From: G963677085 sp963677085
GTDB taxonomy: Bacteria > Planctomycetota > Planctomycetia > Pirellulales > Thermoguttaceae
Reading direction: 5' to 3'
Length of the DNA stretch: 64,000 nucleotides
Assembly: GCA_963677085.2 (NCBI GenBank)
Contig: CAXXFH010000006.1
Coordinates: 744,001 to 808,000 of the forward strand
Positions 16,846 to 24,377 of this stretch are shown piece by piece (position 1 is the first letter of the stretch; the number at the start of each line of letters is the position of its first letter). Made by a program: the position numbers and the translations under genes. Below the pieces are notes generated by a model. The model was not told the DNA's origin, did not search any database, and saw only the letters and a list, made by a program, of their open reading frames with translations.

Positions 16846-17349
16846 ATGGAGCAACTAACAACGGTTCGTCGCAACCTTAACGCGATGCTGGCGACGGCAT
16901 TTCATGGCTCGGACGGTGTGGCAACCAGGAAGCTACTTCGCGCCCTTGAGAGCACGGGGGACCGAGGAAGGGTAGCGGCAGAACTTTTTCGTCTCCAAAA
17001 AACGGCGGAGTATATCCGGCAGCGTCGACACCTGCGCGGGAAGCGACTCAGTGCGAATTACACCGAGATATCGCTTTTGCAGAAGGGCGAGGCGCTGAGG
17101 CGGTTGTGTGACGTCTTGGAGGCGACCAACCACGGGCTGGCGTGGGGCTGGCGACTTGGCGACCCGAACGAATCATACGCGCCGCATACGCTTCATGTCG
17201 ATCTGCCGACGGGACACGCCTGCTTTCATTCCAGAGAGCGTTTTAACGGCCCGGACTACACCGGTGCGTGGGACGACTCCCACGCCCGCACACAACGAAT
17301 CTTGTGCTTCTGTCGCGTGGTGCTGAATCCAGATGAGGACGACAATTAG
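16846..17349 (+). CDS. Island protein of unknown function
   Basis: A 167-residue soluble protein; ATG 16846 is preceded by AAAGGGG and chosen over an upstream extension to 16777. The N-terminal two thirds are helical and basic (AEYIRQRRHLRGKRLSANYT). The C-terminal part HVDLPTGHACFHSRERFNGP and YTGAWDDSHARTQRILCFC resembles a short motif seen in uncharacterised phage and island proteins, where a Ser/His-rich turn precedes GPxYxGxWDxS. There is no signal peptide or membrane segment. It stands alone between two repeat-rich gaps. Confidence 0.55.
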   Translation: MEQLTTVRRNLNAMLATAFHGSDGVATRKLLRALESTGDRGRVAAELFRLQKTAEYIRQRRHLRGKRLSANYTEISLLQKGEALRRLCDVLEATNHGLAWGWRLGDPNESYAPHTLHVDLPTGHACFHSRERFNGPDYTGAWDDSHARTQRILCFCRVVLNPDEDDN

Positions 17350-17650
17350 GAATACAACGTCAGTCGCCCAGAACGCCCCGTGACGGCCGGGGGCAGGAAA
17401 GGTATCCGACGTCGACCACTGACGCCCGAACGCAACGCGGCGCAATCTGGGCGGTCGCTTTCGTGGTCGGGTAGCGGGAAACGCCGTCGGACGCCGGAAA
17501 CCGGGGATGGAGTGGGGCAGGTGGAATTTCTTCCACGTGCCGACCACCGGACGGGGTGACATGGGGAAATCCCCACCAGAGCCAGCAACGTGGGTGAGGA
17601 GGCTCTTCGGGAGGAGTTGGGGTACTAGCGAGGGAGCTTCGCGCGGTCAC
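17350..17650. repeat. Gap with two EcoRI-core-like palindromes
   Basis: No gene is apparent. An 11-bp stem with one mismatch (GGCAGGTGGAA, loop TTTC, TTCCACGTGCC) spans 17516-17541, and TGGGGAAATCCCCA spans 17562-17575. Both follow the same plan as the palindromes at 11293-11401, a G-rich arm ending GGAA facing TTCC. Confidence 0.55.
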
Positions 17651-17853
17651 GTACCCATTGGGTGCGTCTGGCGGCTTCTAGCTTTCCGATCCCTACGAGG
17701 TCGGACGTCCGGGGAGTTCGATGGGTGGGCTTCGGTTTGGTGACTAAGTGCAAAAACCCCTGCGGCCAAACTCGGCATTTCATGGTCAACCCCTTGCCTT
17801 GCGGTCGATCATTCGAGCAGACCCGAAACACGTTGTTCCGGGCGCAACAATCC
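17651..17853 (+). other. Duplicated leader element, copy A
   Basis: About 200 bases aligning with 20975-21174 at roughly 70% identity by eye, both ending 19-25 bases before a start codon. Shared blocks include GTCTGGCGGCTTC, GAGGTCGGACG, CCGGGGAGTTCG and CTTGCCTTG. Both copies are open on the plus strand and the minus strand, and translations in both directions look conserved, so a structured RNA or short peptide cannot be told apart by reading. A stem GGCCA/TGGTC is kept as GGCCA/TGGCC in copy B. Confidence 0.6.
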
Positions 17854-17872
17854 GAGCGAAGGAGTAACGACC

Positions 17873-18271
17873 ATGAGCGAAGAACTACGGGAAACGAACG
17901 GCACGGATGCAGCGGTGGCCACGGTGGAGCGTGACCTGCGGGAGCAGAAGCGGGAGAAGGCACGCGAACTGACCGGGATGACGGACGGCGTGATCGACGT
18001 GACCTACGGAGGCGACACGTGCCTCGTGAAATGGGAAGACGGCCCTGAGGTGCCGGGAACCCGTGGCCATCTCTACAGCGGCTACCCGTCGTTCGACTGC
18101 GATGCCAACCGCGACGTGGCAGACTGCTATCATGTCACGCTGAACGACTCGTGCGAGGAACCGCTGGAGGAACAACTGGCCGATGAACTGAACCGCATTG
18201 CTCGGCTGTACGACGACTTGGCCGAGCGGGTGCGCGAACGTGCGGCACTGGTAGCGAACGCCGAAGGATAG
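17873..18271 (+). CDS. Small acidic island protein, unknown
   Basis: A 132-residue soluble protein with a good GAAGGAG ribosome-binding site ten bases before the ATG. An N-terminal charged helix (RDLREQKREKARELTG) is followed by a beta-rich centre (GVIDVTYGGDTCLVKWEDG, which has an SH3/Tudor-like rhythm) and a C-terminal helix (ADELNRIARLYDDLAERVRE). The family is not recognised. It follows leader copy A directly, so its expression may depend on that element, as the integrase may on copy B. Confidence 0.6.
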   Translation: MSEELRETNGTDAAVATVERDLREQKREKARELTGMTDGVIDVTYGGDTCLVKWEDGPEVPGTRGHLYSGYPSFDCDANRDVADCYHVTLNDSCEEPLEEQLADELNRIARLYDDLAERVRERAALVANAEG

Positions 18272-18288
18272 CGGCTCTGGCTGGATCT

Positions 18289-18308
18289 CAGTGGAAATTC
18301 TTCCACTG
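18289..18308. repeat. Palindrome overlapping the nuclease gene 5' end
   Basis: Perfect 8-bp arms CAGTGGAA (18289-18296) and TTCCACTG (18301-18308) around ATTC. It has the same design as the palindromes at 17516 and 11415. A further GGGGAATTCC lies near 18395. Confidence 0.6.
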
Positions 18309-18959
18309 GCCACGGCCGAACGAAATATCCCCAGGGTCGCCAACGGTGGGTGGCTCTGGGGTTTCTGTTTTTTTCGGGGGAGGCGTGGCGACTGGGGAAT
18401 TCCGGACGGAGACGACGCCGCAGTGGTGGTCGGCACGCAGACCTACAATGTCCGCTTGGCCTGCATCGACGCTCCCGAGCACAACCAACTCTACGGTGAC
18501 CGGGCGAAATGGGCATTAGCCGAAATGGTGTCCGGCAAGACGGTGTCGATCACTCCCATGGGCCAAGACAAGTACGGCCGGCTCTTGGGGATCGTCTATT
18601 CGGATGGGCGGTGCATTAACACGGAACTGGTGAAGCAAGGGGCGGCATGGAATTACCAGCAGTATTCAAACTCCACTGTCCTGGCGAATGCCGAGCAGGA
18701 AGCTAGACAGGCCCGCCGTGGGCTTTGGGCGAGCGACAGTCCGATGCCACCGTGGGAGTGGCGACATAGAAAGCCGGAGCAGACGGCCCCGGCCCCTGTG
18801 GTCACAACGAATAACGAACGGAACGAAGAGCTAACCCACTGGCTGAACACAAAGAGTTGGGTGCGGCACAACCGCGGATGCCGGTACTACCACAACACGA
18901 AGAACGGTCGACCGTGCAGGGCTGACGAAGGAAAACCGTGTGGGATCTGTGGTGGGTGA
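18291..18959 (+). CDS. Staphylococcal nuclease-like (SNase/thermonuclease) protein, N-terminus doubtful
   Basis: About 222 residues. The SNase core is clear: DGDDAAVVVGTQTYNVRLAC, IDAPEHNQLYGDRAKWALAE, MGQDKYGRLLGIVYSDGR and NTELVKQGAAWNYQQYS, covering the calcium-binding aspartates, the first catalytic arginine and the loop with the catalytic glutamate region. The C-terminal tail carries four cysteines and histidines (HNRGCRYYHNTKNGRPC, CGICGG), a possible zinc-binding module often fused to planctomycete proteins. Upstream of the DGD motif the frame is made of palindromes, the only start is GTG inside one, and no signal peptide is present, unlike most secreted SNases. The 5' end may have been replaced. 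Confidence 0.7.
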   Translation: MEILPLATAERNIPRVANGGWLWGFCFFRGRRGDWGIPDGDDAAVVVGTQTYNVRLACIDAPEHNQLYGDRAKWALAEMVSGKTVSITPMGQDKYGRLLGIVYSDGRCINTELVKQGAAWNYQQYSNSTVLANAEQEARQARRGLWASDSPMPPWEWRHRKPEQTAPAPVVTTNNERNEELTHWLNTKSWVRHNRGCRYYHNTKNGRPCRADEGKPCGICGG

Positions 18960-19025
18960 TGATATCGCCTTTTGTCGTTGGGTGTTTGGGGACCGAACGA
19001 AATGAGAAACTGGAAAGGTGAAACG

Positions 19026-19670
19026 ATGTCAGCACAAAATGATGACGGGAACGATGGGGGGCTGCCGAAATGGTTGGTATGGTGCTGGAGTGTGGGCGCT
19101 CCATTCTTCTGGACGGTGTTCTTTGTCGTAGTAGCTACCTTGTTTCTCGTAAGTCAGGTTTTTGCGGAGCGAGTTACTAGTCTGTTGAAGGTAGCCGGAT
19201 GGCCGTTGGTCCTGCTGATTCTAATGTATCTTTTCCGCGTCAGGATCGGTGAAGTCATGCAGACACTCGCCGATAGATTGGAGGTCATTTCCTATGGTGG
19301 GAAAGAGATTGCGCGTTTCATTAGCCCAGCGGATAAGAAGGTAATCCATGACGCGGTACCCGGCGATGAAACACGGAAAGACGAAGTTTCGGACCTGTTC
19401 GACGACCACTTCCGGTTTCGTCTTCTCCTCGCACTGGTGAGCAGTCCAACTAAAGGATTGTCCTTGACTCTCTACACGCGGCATGGTTCGTTCCGCGGAG
19501 CCTATCAGCGCGCTCTTAGGGAGTTGCGGGACAGAAAATGGATCGAACCTGCTCATCGCAATCACTACTGGCGTCTTTCGTCAACTGGCCTAGATGTCGT
19601 GAAAAGTGCCGTTGATGCGGCGGTCACCCTGAGAAAACCACCGCAAGACCAACCGCCAACTGGCAACTGA
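19026..19670 (+). CDS. Two-helix membrane protein with C-terminal winged-helix-like domain
   Basis: A 214-residue protein; ATG 19026 with GGAAAGGTG upstream. Two membrane helices (WLVWCWSVGAPFFWTVFFVV and VAGWPLVLLILMYLFRV) occupy residues 15-75, then comes an amphipathic linker (MQTLADRLEVISYGGKEIAR). The last 90 residues (FRFRLLLALVSSPTKGLSLT, RGAYQRALRELRDRKWIEPA, YWRLSSTGLDVV) look like a winged helix of the MarR/ArsR kind. This could be a membrane-tethered sensor or regulator, or an abortive-infection effector; the function is unknown. Confidence 0.6.
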   Translation: MSAQNDDGNDGGLPKWLVWCWSVGAPFFWTVFFVVVATLFLVSQVFAERVTSLLKVAGWPLVLLILMYLFRVRIGEVMQTLADRLEVISYGGKEIARFISPADKKVIHDAVPGDETRKDEVSDLFDDHFRFRLLLALVSSPTKGLSLTLYTRHGSFRGAYQRALRELRDRKWIEPAHRNHYWRLSSTGLDVVKSAVDAAVTLRKPPQDQPPTGN

Positions 19671-19803
19671 TAACGCGGCAACTGCCGAGAAGCCATTGGA
19701 TCTCACGCACCGGCTGGAAATTTTGGGGGCACGTGGTATGATCGAAGCAGTCCTGGGTGAGTGCCGGCCAGCACTCAAGTGACGGGTGCGACGTCGCGGA
19801 AAG

Positions 19804-19849
19804 CTCAGTCCTCGCGGCGTCCACCTGTCGGCCTGGGGAAAGGACTGAG
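19804..19849 (+). promoter_or_regulatory. Hairpin that could hide a ribosome-binding site
   Basis: Arms CTCAGTCC (19804-19811) and GGACTGAG (19842-19849) are perfectly complementary with a 30-base loop. The right arm contains the AAGGA-type ribosome-binding site of the gene starting at 19854, so pairing would block it. A second hairpin GAGTGC/GCACTC lies at 19759-19776. Confidence 0.4.
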
Positions 19850-19853
19850 CATC

Positions 19854-20570
19854 ATGGAAAACGCTGTTGCGCTCTTCGACCTGGACGATTGCCTTCGCGA
19901 TCTGCTGTACTTACTCCACTCCAACGCCGCTGATGAACAAGCGGCTTCTGCGGTGGAAACCTTCGTCGATGAGCACACCTCTGACTGGCACGGTCCCAGG
20001 TCGCTCTTTCGCCCAGAGTGCAAACAGTACTGGAGGCAGCCAGTTCTGGCTGGCCATACGGCTTTCGCGTCGGCGTGGGTGCTGTGCATCAAGGAACTGG
20101 ACGACCGCCAGAAGGATGCTCTGATTGAGGTGTGTTGCGGTAGCCTACGATTTATTGTGGATGGAAATACGCTACGCACCAAGTCGAAGCACCGTGCAGA
20201 ACTGGCTGAGTTCATCGCGGACTATCTCGACTTGCGAGGAGTCTCGGTGACGTGCTCGACGCCCAGCGTTGTCGACAAGCAGGACGGCCCGGGCGATGAG
20301 GAAGGAATATTCTACTGGCATGGCAAAGGCTATCAGATGCCGTACACGACTTGGCTCTTTGCAAGGGCCCTGCGGGAAAGCGGCTGGGATGACGAGATCG
20401 GTGGCGTTCCGGTTGATGAGGTGGGTACAAACGTCTGGGGTGAAAACTGGGACGAAAGCAAGGTTCGCTCGACTCAGAACCGGGTGAACAACTGGTTCGT
20501 TGAACACGGCGTTCCCTGGAAGCTGAAAGCCAAAGGCGGACGAATCTACCGAGAAATCACCCCTTCCTAA
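19854..20570 (+). CDS. Island protein of unknown function
   Basis: A 238-residue soluble protein. ATG 19854 is favoured over upstream codons because AAAGGA precedes it and the sequence becomes protein-like there. The N-terminal half is helical and acidic (ALFDLDDCLRDLLYLLHS), the middle holds a CxxD-like VLCIKELDDRQKDALIEVCC, and the C-terminal half has FYWHGKGYQMPYTTWLFARA and VRSTQNRVNNWFVEHGVPW, with the rhythm of a winged-helix or recombination-directionality type DNA-binding fold. No named family is recognised. It lies in the same orientation as the integrase and 100 bases upstream of another small gene. Confidence 0.55.
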   Translation: MENAVALFDLDDCLRDLLYLLHSNAADEQAASAVETFVDEHTSDWHGPRSLFRPECKQYWRQPVLAGHTAFASAWVLCIKELDDRQKDALIEVCCGSLRFIVDGNTLRTKSKHRAELAEFIADYLDLRGVSVTCSTPSVVDKQDGPGDEEGIFYWHGKGYQMPYTTWLFARALRESGWDDEIGGVPVDEVGTNVWGENWDESKVRSTQNRVNNWFVEHGVPWKLKAKGGRIYREITPS

Positions 20571-20581
20571 CCTCTCCGCCG

Positions 20582-20604
20582 AAAGTCACAAAGATTGTGA
20601 CTTT
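20582..20604. promoter_or_regulatory. Perfect 9-bp inverted repeat upstream of a small island gene
   Basis: Arms AAAGTCACA and TGTGACTTT flank AAGAT, between the stop of one gene and the start of the next. It could be a weak terminator (a short T run follows) or an operator. Confidence 0.4.
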
Positions 20605-20671
20605 TCTGTGACGTCGATTCTTCTGGTGGTCTGCTACATTGGCCTCCGTCAACCCGAGACGGAGATCGAAC

Positions 20672-20974
20672 ATGCCGAACGACCGCCATCCGAAACTCAT
20701 CGAGGGCATTCCTGCGCCCACTGTTGAGGAAGGCAAGAAACGCTGGAAGCTAGCCAGGGACCAGCGGCAACGATCCGACATGGCCACAATCGTTTTCTAC
20801 CGGGACGAATGCAACTGCACCTGGAACGTGGTTGCTGACGCCATGGAGTATTTGCTGGCAGAAGAAGAGCGCCGCAAGCCGCACGCCCGGGACAGTGGCA
20901 AGAGGCTGTGGAGCAGGAGCCGGGTGCGGCGAGCCTACGTAGCGGAGAAAAAACTCCAGGCCGAGGGTAACTGA
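20672..20974 (+). CDS. Small basic protein next to integrase, possible excision/recombination accessory
   Basis: A 100-residue basic protein; ATG 20672 follows GGAG by seven bases. It contains an amphipathic helix EEGKKRWKLARDQRQRSDM, then IVFYRDECNCTWNVVADAME, and a very basic end KRLWSRSRVRRAYVAEKKLQ, typical of a DNA-binding protein whose TWNxVADxME segment could be an HTH. Its position directly before the integrase leader suggests an excisionase-like or regulatory role; this is inferred from place and charge only. Confidence 0.5.
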   Translation: MPNDRHPKLIEGIPAPTVEEGKKRWKLARDQRQRSDMATIVFYRDECNCTWNVVADAMEYLLAEEERRKPHARDSGKRLWSRSRVRRAYVAEKKLQAEGN

Positions 20975-21174
20975 GTACCGTTCGGCCGTCTGGCGGCTTC
21001 CGGCTTCGCTATCATGGCGAGGTCGGACGGCCGGGGAGTTCGCTGGGGGAGCTTCGGTCTGATTACAGGGTGTGAAAACACCTTCGGCCAGTGTCGACAT
21101 TTTGTGGCCAACCTCTTGCCTTGTGGTGGACCATGTGGGCAGACCCGAGGTGTGTTGCCTTGGGTGCAATATCC
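20975..21174 (+). other. Duplicated leader element, copy B
   Basis: Partner of 17651-17853, here ahead of the integrase. A local hairpin GGTGT-GAAA-ACACC lies at about 21070-21083 and is not kept in copy A, whereas the GGCCA/TGGCC stem is. The element ends 25 bases before the integrase ATG, ahead of AGGGAG. Confidence 0.6.
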
Positions 21175-21199
21175 AGACCCGAGAGGGAGAAAACACATT

Positions 21200-22501
21200 A
21201 TGGACGTAATTCGAGTTCACGTCATTCAGGAGAAGGACCGGAAAAACCTGACGCTTCGGTTCCGTGACCCCGTAACGGGAAAGCACGTCAAACGCAGCGC
21301 CAGGACGGCCAGCCGGAAGGAGGCCGAAAGGTACGCCCACCAATGGGAGCACGACCTGAACGAAGGAAGGTATCAAGCTCCGAGCAAGACAACATGGGAG
21401 GTATTCCGTGAGCAGTATGCGTCCGAACACCTTGCAGGCTTAGCCCCTGCGACCGTTGAGCGGGCTACGGTGGCCTTGGATTTGTTCGAGAGGATCGTTT
21501 CACCAAGAATGCTGCGAGACGTTACGGCGGCCCGTGTGAGCCATTTCCAGGCGAAGCTAAGGGAGAGGGGACGTAGAGAGGCAACAGTCGCCTCTCACCT
21601 TCGCCACCTGGGCGCGGCCCTGCGGTGGGCTCACGGCGTAGGAATGCTGGTGAAGCCGCCCAAGATCCACATGCCGCACAGAGCCAAGGGGAAGGCGATG
21701 AAAGGCCGACCGATCACCACCGAAGAGTTCGAGCGGATGCTGGACAGGGTGGCCGACGTGTTGACGTCAACGCGGAGGACGAGGAATAAGCCTAACCCTG
21801 ATCCTCCTGACCCGGCCGTCGTCGAATCGTGGAAGTACCTCTTGACGGGCTTGTGGTGGAGTGGCCTGCGGTTGGCCGAATCGCAGGAGTTGTACTGGGA
21901 TCGCGACGACAAGCTTCGGGTGGATTTCGATGGCAAATATCCCATGCTGCGGATTCCGGCCCACCTGGAAAAGGGCAACAAGGATCGGCTTCTGCCTGTA
22001 GCCCCGGAGTTCGCTGAGTTCCTTCGGGCGGTTCCCGAAGATCAGAGAATCGGGCCGGTATTCAAGCCCCTTCCTCGGCGAGACATCACCGAGCGGATTA
22101 CCAGCCAGCACGTGGGGCGGGTTATCACCTTGATCGGAGAGAAGGCTGGGGTGGTGGTGGACCGCACGACGAAGCAAGTCGAGGAAACCGTAGACGGCAA
22201 GACCCGGATGGTAGAGAAAGAGGTGGTCAAATACGCTTCGGCACACGACCTGCGGCGGTCGTTTGGGGAGAGGTGGGCCGCAAGGGTCATGCCTCAGGTA
22301 CTCATGCAGATGATGCGGCACGAGGACATTGCCACGACAATGAAATACTACGTGGGCCGGAATGCGGAGAATACCGCCAGAGTGCTATGGGAGGCGGCGA
22401 AGGAAATCGGCTTGGGTACCACATTGGGTACCAGCGACGAAAAAACCGCCACGGCTGGCGAAGCTGCGGCGGTCGTAAATCGTGGAAACGAAACGGCTTA
22501 G
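21200..22501 (+). CDS. int: Tyrosine recombinase (integrase) of the tRNA-His element
   Basis: A 433-residue site-specific recombinase. The N-terminal part is an AP2/SAM-like arm- and core-binding region (TVERATVALDLFERIVSPRM, HLRHLGAALRWAHGVGML). The catalytic domain shows the first arginine in WWSGLRLAE, a lysine-bearing beta-hairpin region around EKGNKDRLLP, the HxxR box as HDLRRSFGERW, and the nucleophilic tyrosine in RHEDIATTMKYYV. ATG 21200 is chosen because it follows leader copy B and AGGGAG; the frame is open upstream only through the leader. The stop codon TAG (22499-22501) touches the 50-bp att repeat, the usual layout for an integrase beside its tRNA target. It catalyses integration and excision. 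Confidence 0.92.
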   Translation: MDVIRVHVIQEKDRKNLTLRFRDPVTGKHVKRSARTASRKEAERYAHQWEHDLNEGRYQAPSKTTWEVFREQYASEHLAGLAPATVERATVALDLFERIVSPRMLRDVTAARVSHFQAKLRERGRREATVASHLRHLGAALRWAHGVGMLVKPPKIHMPHRAKGKAMKGRPITTEEFERMLDRVADVLTSTRRTRNKPNPDPPDPAVVESWKYLLTGLWWSGLRLAESQELYWDRDDKLRVDFDGKYPMLRIPAHLEKGNKDRLLPVAPEFAEFLRAVPEDQRIGPVFKPLPRRDITERITSQHVGRVITLIGEKAGVVVDRTTKQVEETVDGKTRMVEKEVVKYASAHDLRRSFGERWAARVMPQVLMQMMRHEDIATTMKYYVGRNAENTARVLWEAAKEIGLGTTLGTSDEKTATAGEAAAVVNRGNETA

Positions 22502-22550
22502 AAAGGGGTGGGAGATGGGACTTGAACCCACGACTTCTGGAACCACAATC
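22501..22550. repeat. Proximal attachment site within tRNA-His
   Basis: Exact 50-base match to 10891-10940. It begins at the last base of the integrase stop codon and covers the tRNA from the anticodon loop to the 3' end, so the incoming element rebuilt a complete tRNA gene. Confidence 0.88.
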
Positions 22551-22580
22551 CAGCGCTCTAACCAACTGAGCTACACCCAC
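22507..22580 (-). tRNA. tRNA-His (GTG anticodon)
   Basis: Read on the minus strand: acceptor GTGGGTG, D stem GCTC/GAGC with AGTTGGTTA loop, anticodon stem CTGGA/TCCAG around TTGTGGT (anticodon GTG), T arm GTGGG-TTCAAGT-CCCAT, acceptor CTCCCAC and discriminator C73. C73 together with a G just before position 1 (complement of 22581) is the histidine-specific identity pair. CCA is not encoded. One U-U mismatch occurs at pair 6-67. Confidence 0.93.
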
Positions 22581-22717
22581 CATGTCGCAAACATTCAAAT
22601 ATAAATGATGGACCCGGCGGCGTCAATAGCTGCGGAAGTTGTTGGTGGGGTTGGAGTTAGAGTGACAGTGGGCTGCGGCCGTTGGTCGTGGCCCAACAGG
22701 GAGGCTTCGCGGGAAGT

Positions 22718-22753
22718 GGTGCGCATGCCCTTGCTCGCGTGGGCATGCGCACC
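22718..22753. repeat. R7 hairpin repeat
   Basis: Perfect 13-bp arms GGTGCGCATGCCC and GGGCATGCGCACC with a ten-base loop, just beyond the stop of the minus-strand fucosidase gene. A related CATGCCCACGC/GCGTGGGCATG hairpin lies at 54529-54560. It may end transcription but lacks a T run. Confidence 0.55.
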
Positions 22754-22778
22754 CGAATTTCGCGTTTGCCAAAATACA

Positions 22779-24377
22779 CTACTTGCCGTCGACCACGCCG
22801 GTGATCTTCAACGTCCAGGCGTGCTCGCAGGGCAGTTTGTCGGGGGCCAGCTTGGGCAGCGTGACCACGAGGTTGCCGTCGATAGACTTGAAGTCCAGCT
22901 TGCCCTCGACGCCCAGCATCTCGACTGAGATCTTTTCGGTCGTGGTCGTCTCCGCCGGTTTGACGTCCTTGATCGTAAACGTCTCGCCGGGCCAGCCGGG
23001 CAGGATCGCGTAGAGCGTGTCGCCCTTGGCGGTGAAGAAGGCCTCTTTGCAGGCGATGCCGTCTTTGGGTGCCATGCCGGCCAGTTCGAGGATTTCGTAC
23101 TTCTGCCGGTAGTCCTTAAACCCTAGCTTGGGCATTTCGCCGTCGGTCCACTGGCAGGTGGTCTTGTAGGTGGTCGTGCCGTAGATGGCCTCGCCGTTGA
23201 CCTTCAGCCAGCGACCCATGGCGGCCAGTCGATCGTGCATGATGACCGGCACGCGACCGTCGGCCGTGGGGCCGATGTCCAATAGCAGGTTGCCGCCGCG
23301 GCTGACCAGGTCGGCCAGCATCCAGACTAACTGTTTACGGGTGCGGTAGTCTTCGAGCTGCTCGGTGCGGCTGTAGCCATAGGAGAATGCCAGACCTCGG
23401 CTTTCCTCCCAGGGGTGCGTGGCGTTGGGCAGCCCGGCGCCGTATTCGGTCGTGTAGTAACCGCCGTTCTTGTGACGTTCCTTGCGCCCCCAGCGGTCGT
23501 CGATTACCACTTCGTCGCGACAGGGCGACTCGTTGAACAGCCAGGCCAGCAGTTCTTCGCTGTGCCAATCGGTCGAAGAAAGATCCCACTCGCCGTCGGA
23601 GAAGATCACGGCCGGGCTGTAACGCGAAACGACGTCCTTAAATTGCGGGAACATGTGCTCTTTGACGTAGCGTTGCCGGTCGCTTACCCAAAGCGGGTTG
23701 TACCACTCGTAGAGCGAGTAGTAGATGCCCATCTTCAGGCCGGCGTCGCGGACCGACTTGGTCAGGTCGCCCAACAGGTCGCGATTCGGGCCGATGTCAA
23801 CACTGTTCCACTTGCGACCCCAACTGCGGTTGGCATCTTCGTTGGGCCACAGACAATAGCCGTCGTGGTGTTTGCTGGTGAGCACCACGTACTTGGCTCC
23901 CGACTCGGCGAAGATCTTCGCCCATTGGTCGGGGTCGTACAGCTCGGCTTTGAACTTCGGCGCGAAGTCGAAATACTCGAAATCGGCGCCATAATTCTCG
24001 TTGTGAAACTTTCGCCAAGGGTTCTTGTCTGCGTCGCCACGCATGATGCGATTCCAATACCACTCGGAATACTGCCCACGGACCGACCACGACGGCACAG
24101 CATAAACGCCCCAGTGAATGAAGATGCCGAACTTAGCGTCCTTCCACCACTGCGGCGTCGGCCTGCTGTTGAGCGACTCCCATTTGGGTTCGTATTTCTC
24201 GGCAGCCGTGGCGACACCGCCGAACAGCATGAGAGCGGTCATGAGGGCCAACGTCCAACGTCGAGTGCTAAGGCAGCCGGGCCGCAGCCGATTGGTGCTG
24301 CCGCCCTCAGACACGAAGCCGCTCTCGTTGGTCGCTAACCTCGATGAAGTTGTCTCAATCCTACGGACCAATGGCAT
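22779..24377 (-). CDS. Alpha-L-fucosidase (GH29), exported
   Basis: A 532-residue protein. The start at 24377 has AGGAG nine bases upstream. GH29 features include WWKDAKFGIFIHWGVYAVPS, YSEWYWNRIM, YVVLTSKHHDGYCLWPN, GIYYSLYEWYNPLW, the nucleophile region AVIFSDGEWDLSS and LLLDIGPTADGRVP. These retaining enzymes release L-fucose from glycans, probably algal or mucin fucans for this organism. The signal core (LALMTALMLFGGVATAA) starts only at about residue 43; the residues before it include an R2 repeat, so the functional start may be internal. Nearby dehydrogenases and isomerase-like genes fit sugar use. Confidence 0.9.
   Translation of the reverse strand: MPLVRRIETTSSRLATNESGFVSEGGSTNRLRPGCLSTRRWTLALMTALMLFGGVATAAEKYEPKWESLNSRPTPQWWKDAKFGIFIHWGVYAVPSWSVRGQYSEWYWNRIMRGDADKNPWRKFHNENYGADFEYFDFAPKFKAELYDPDQWAKIFAESGAKYVVLTSKHHDGYCLWPNEDANRSWGRKWNSVDIGPNRDLLGDLTKSVRDAGLKMGIYYSLYEWYNPLWVSDRQRYVKEHMFPQFKDVVSRYSPAVIFSDGEWDLSSTDWHSEELLAWLFNESPCRDEVVIDDRWGRKERHKNGGYYTTEYGAGLPNATHPWEESRGLAFSYGYSRTEQLEDYRTRKQLVWMLADLVSRGGNLLLDIGPTADGRVPVIMHDRLAAMGRWLKVNGEAIYGTTTYKTTCQWTDGEMPKLGFKDYRQKYEILELAGMAPKDGIACKEAFFTAKGDTLYAILPGWPGETFTIKDVKPAETTTTEKISVEMLGVEGKLDFKSIDGNLVVTLPKLAPDKLPCEHAWTLKITGVVDGK

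Larger units (their letters stand above)
10891..22550. mobile_element. Integrated genetic element in tRNA-His, about 11.6 kb
   Basis: A perfect 50-bp direct repeat bounds the element (10891-10940 and 22501-22550), 11,610 bases apart. The right copy is part of the intact tRNA-His gene and overlaps the last base of a tyrosine integrase stop codon; the left copy is a lone tRNA 3' half. Cargo includes a Cap4-like candidate defence protein, ParB- and LexA-HTH-like proteins, a thermonuclease-like protein and several unknown genes. Parts, notably the 3.5-kb gene at 12866, are visibly richer in A+T than the host. No conjugation, capsid or replication gene was recognised, so it is best called an integrative island or satellite rather than an ICE or prophage. 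Confidence 0.88.

Noticed and set aside
20582..20604. CRP-type binding site
   Set aside because: The half-sites are in the order TCACA...TGTGA, the reverse of the CRP consensus TGTGA...TCACA, with a five-base gap.
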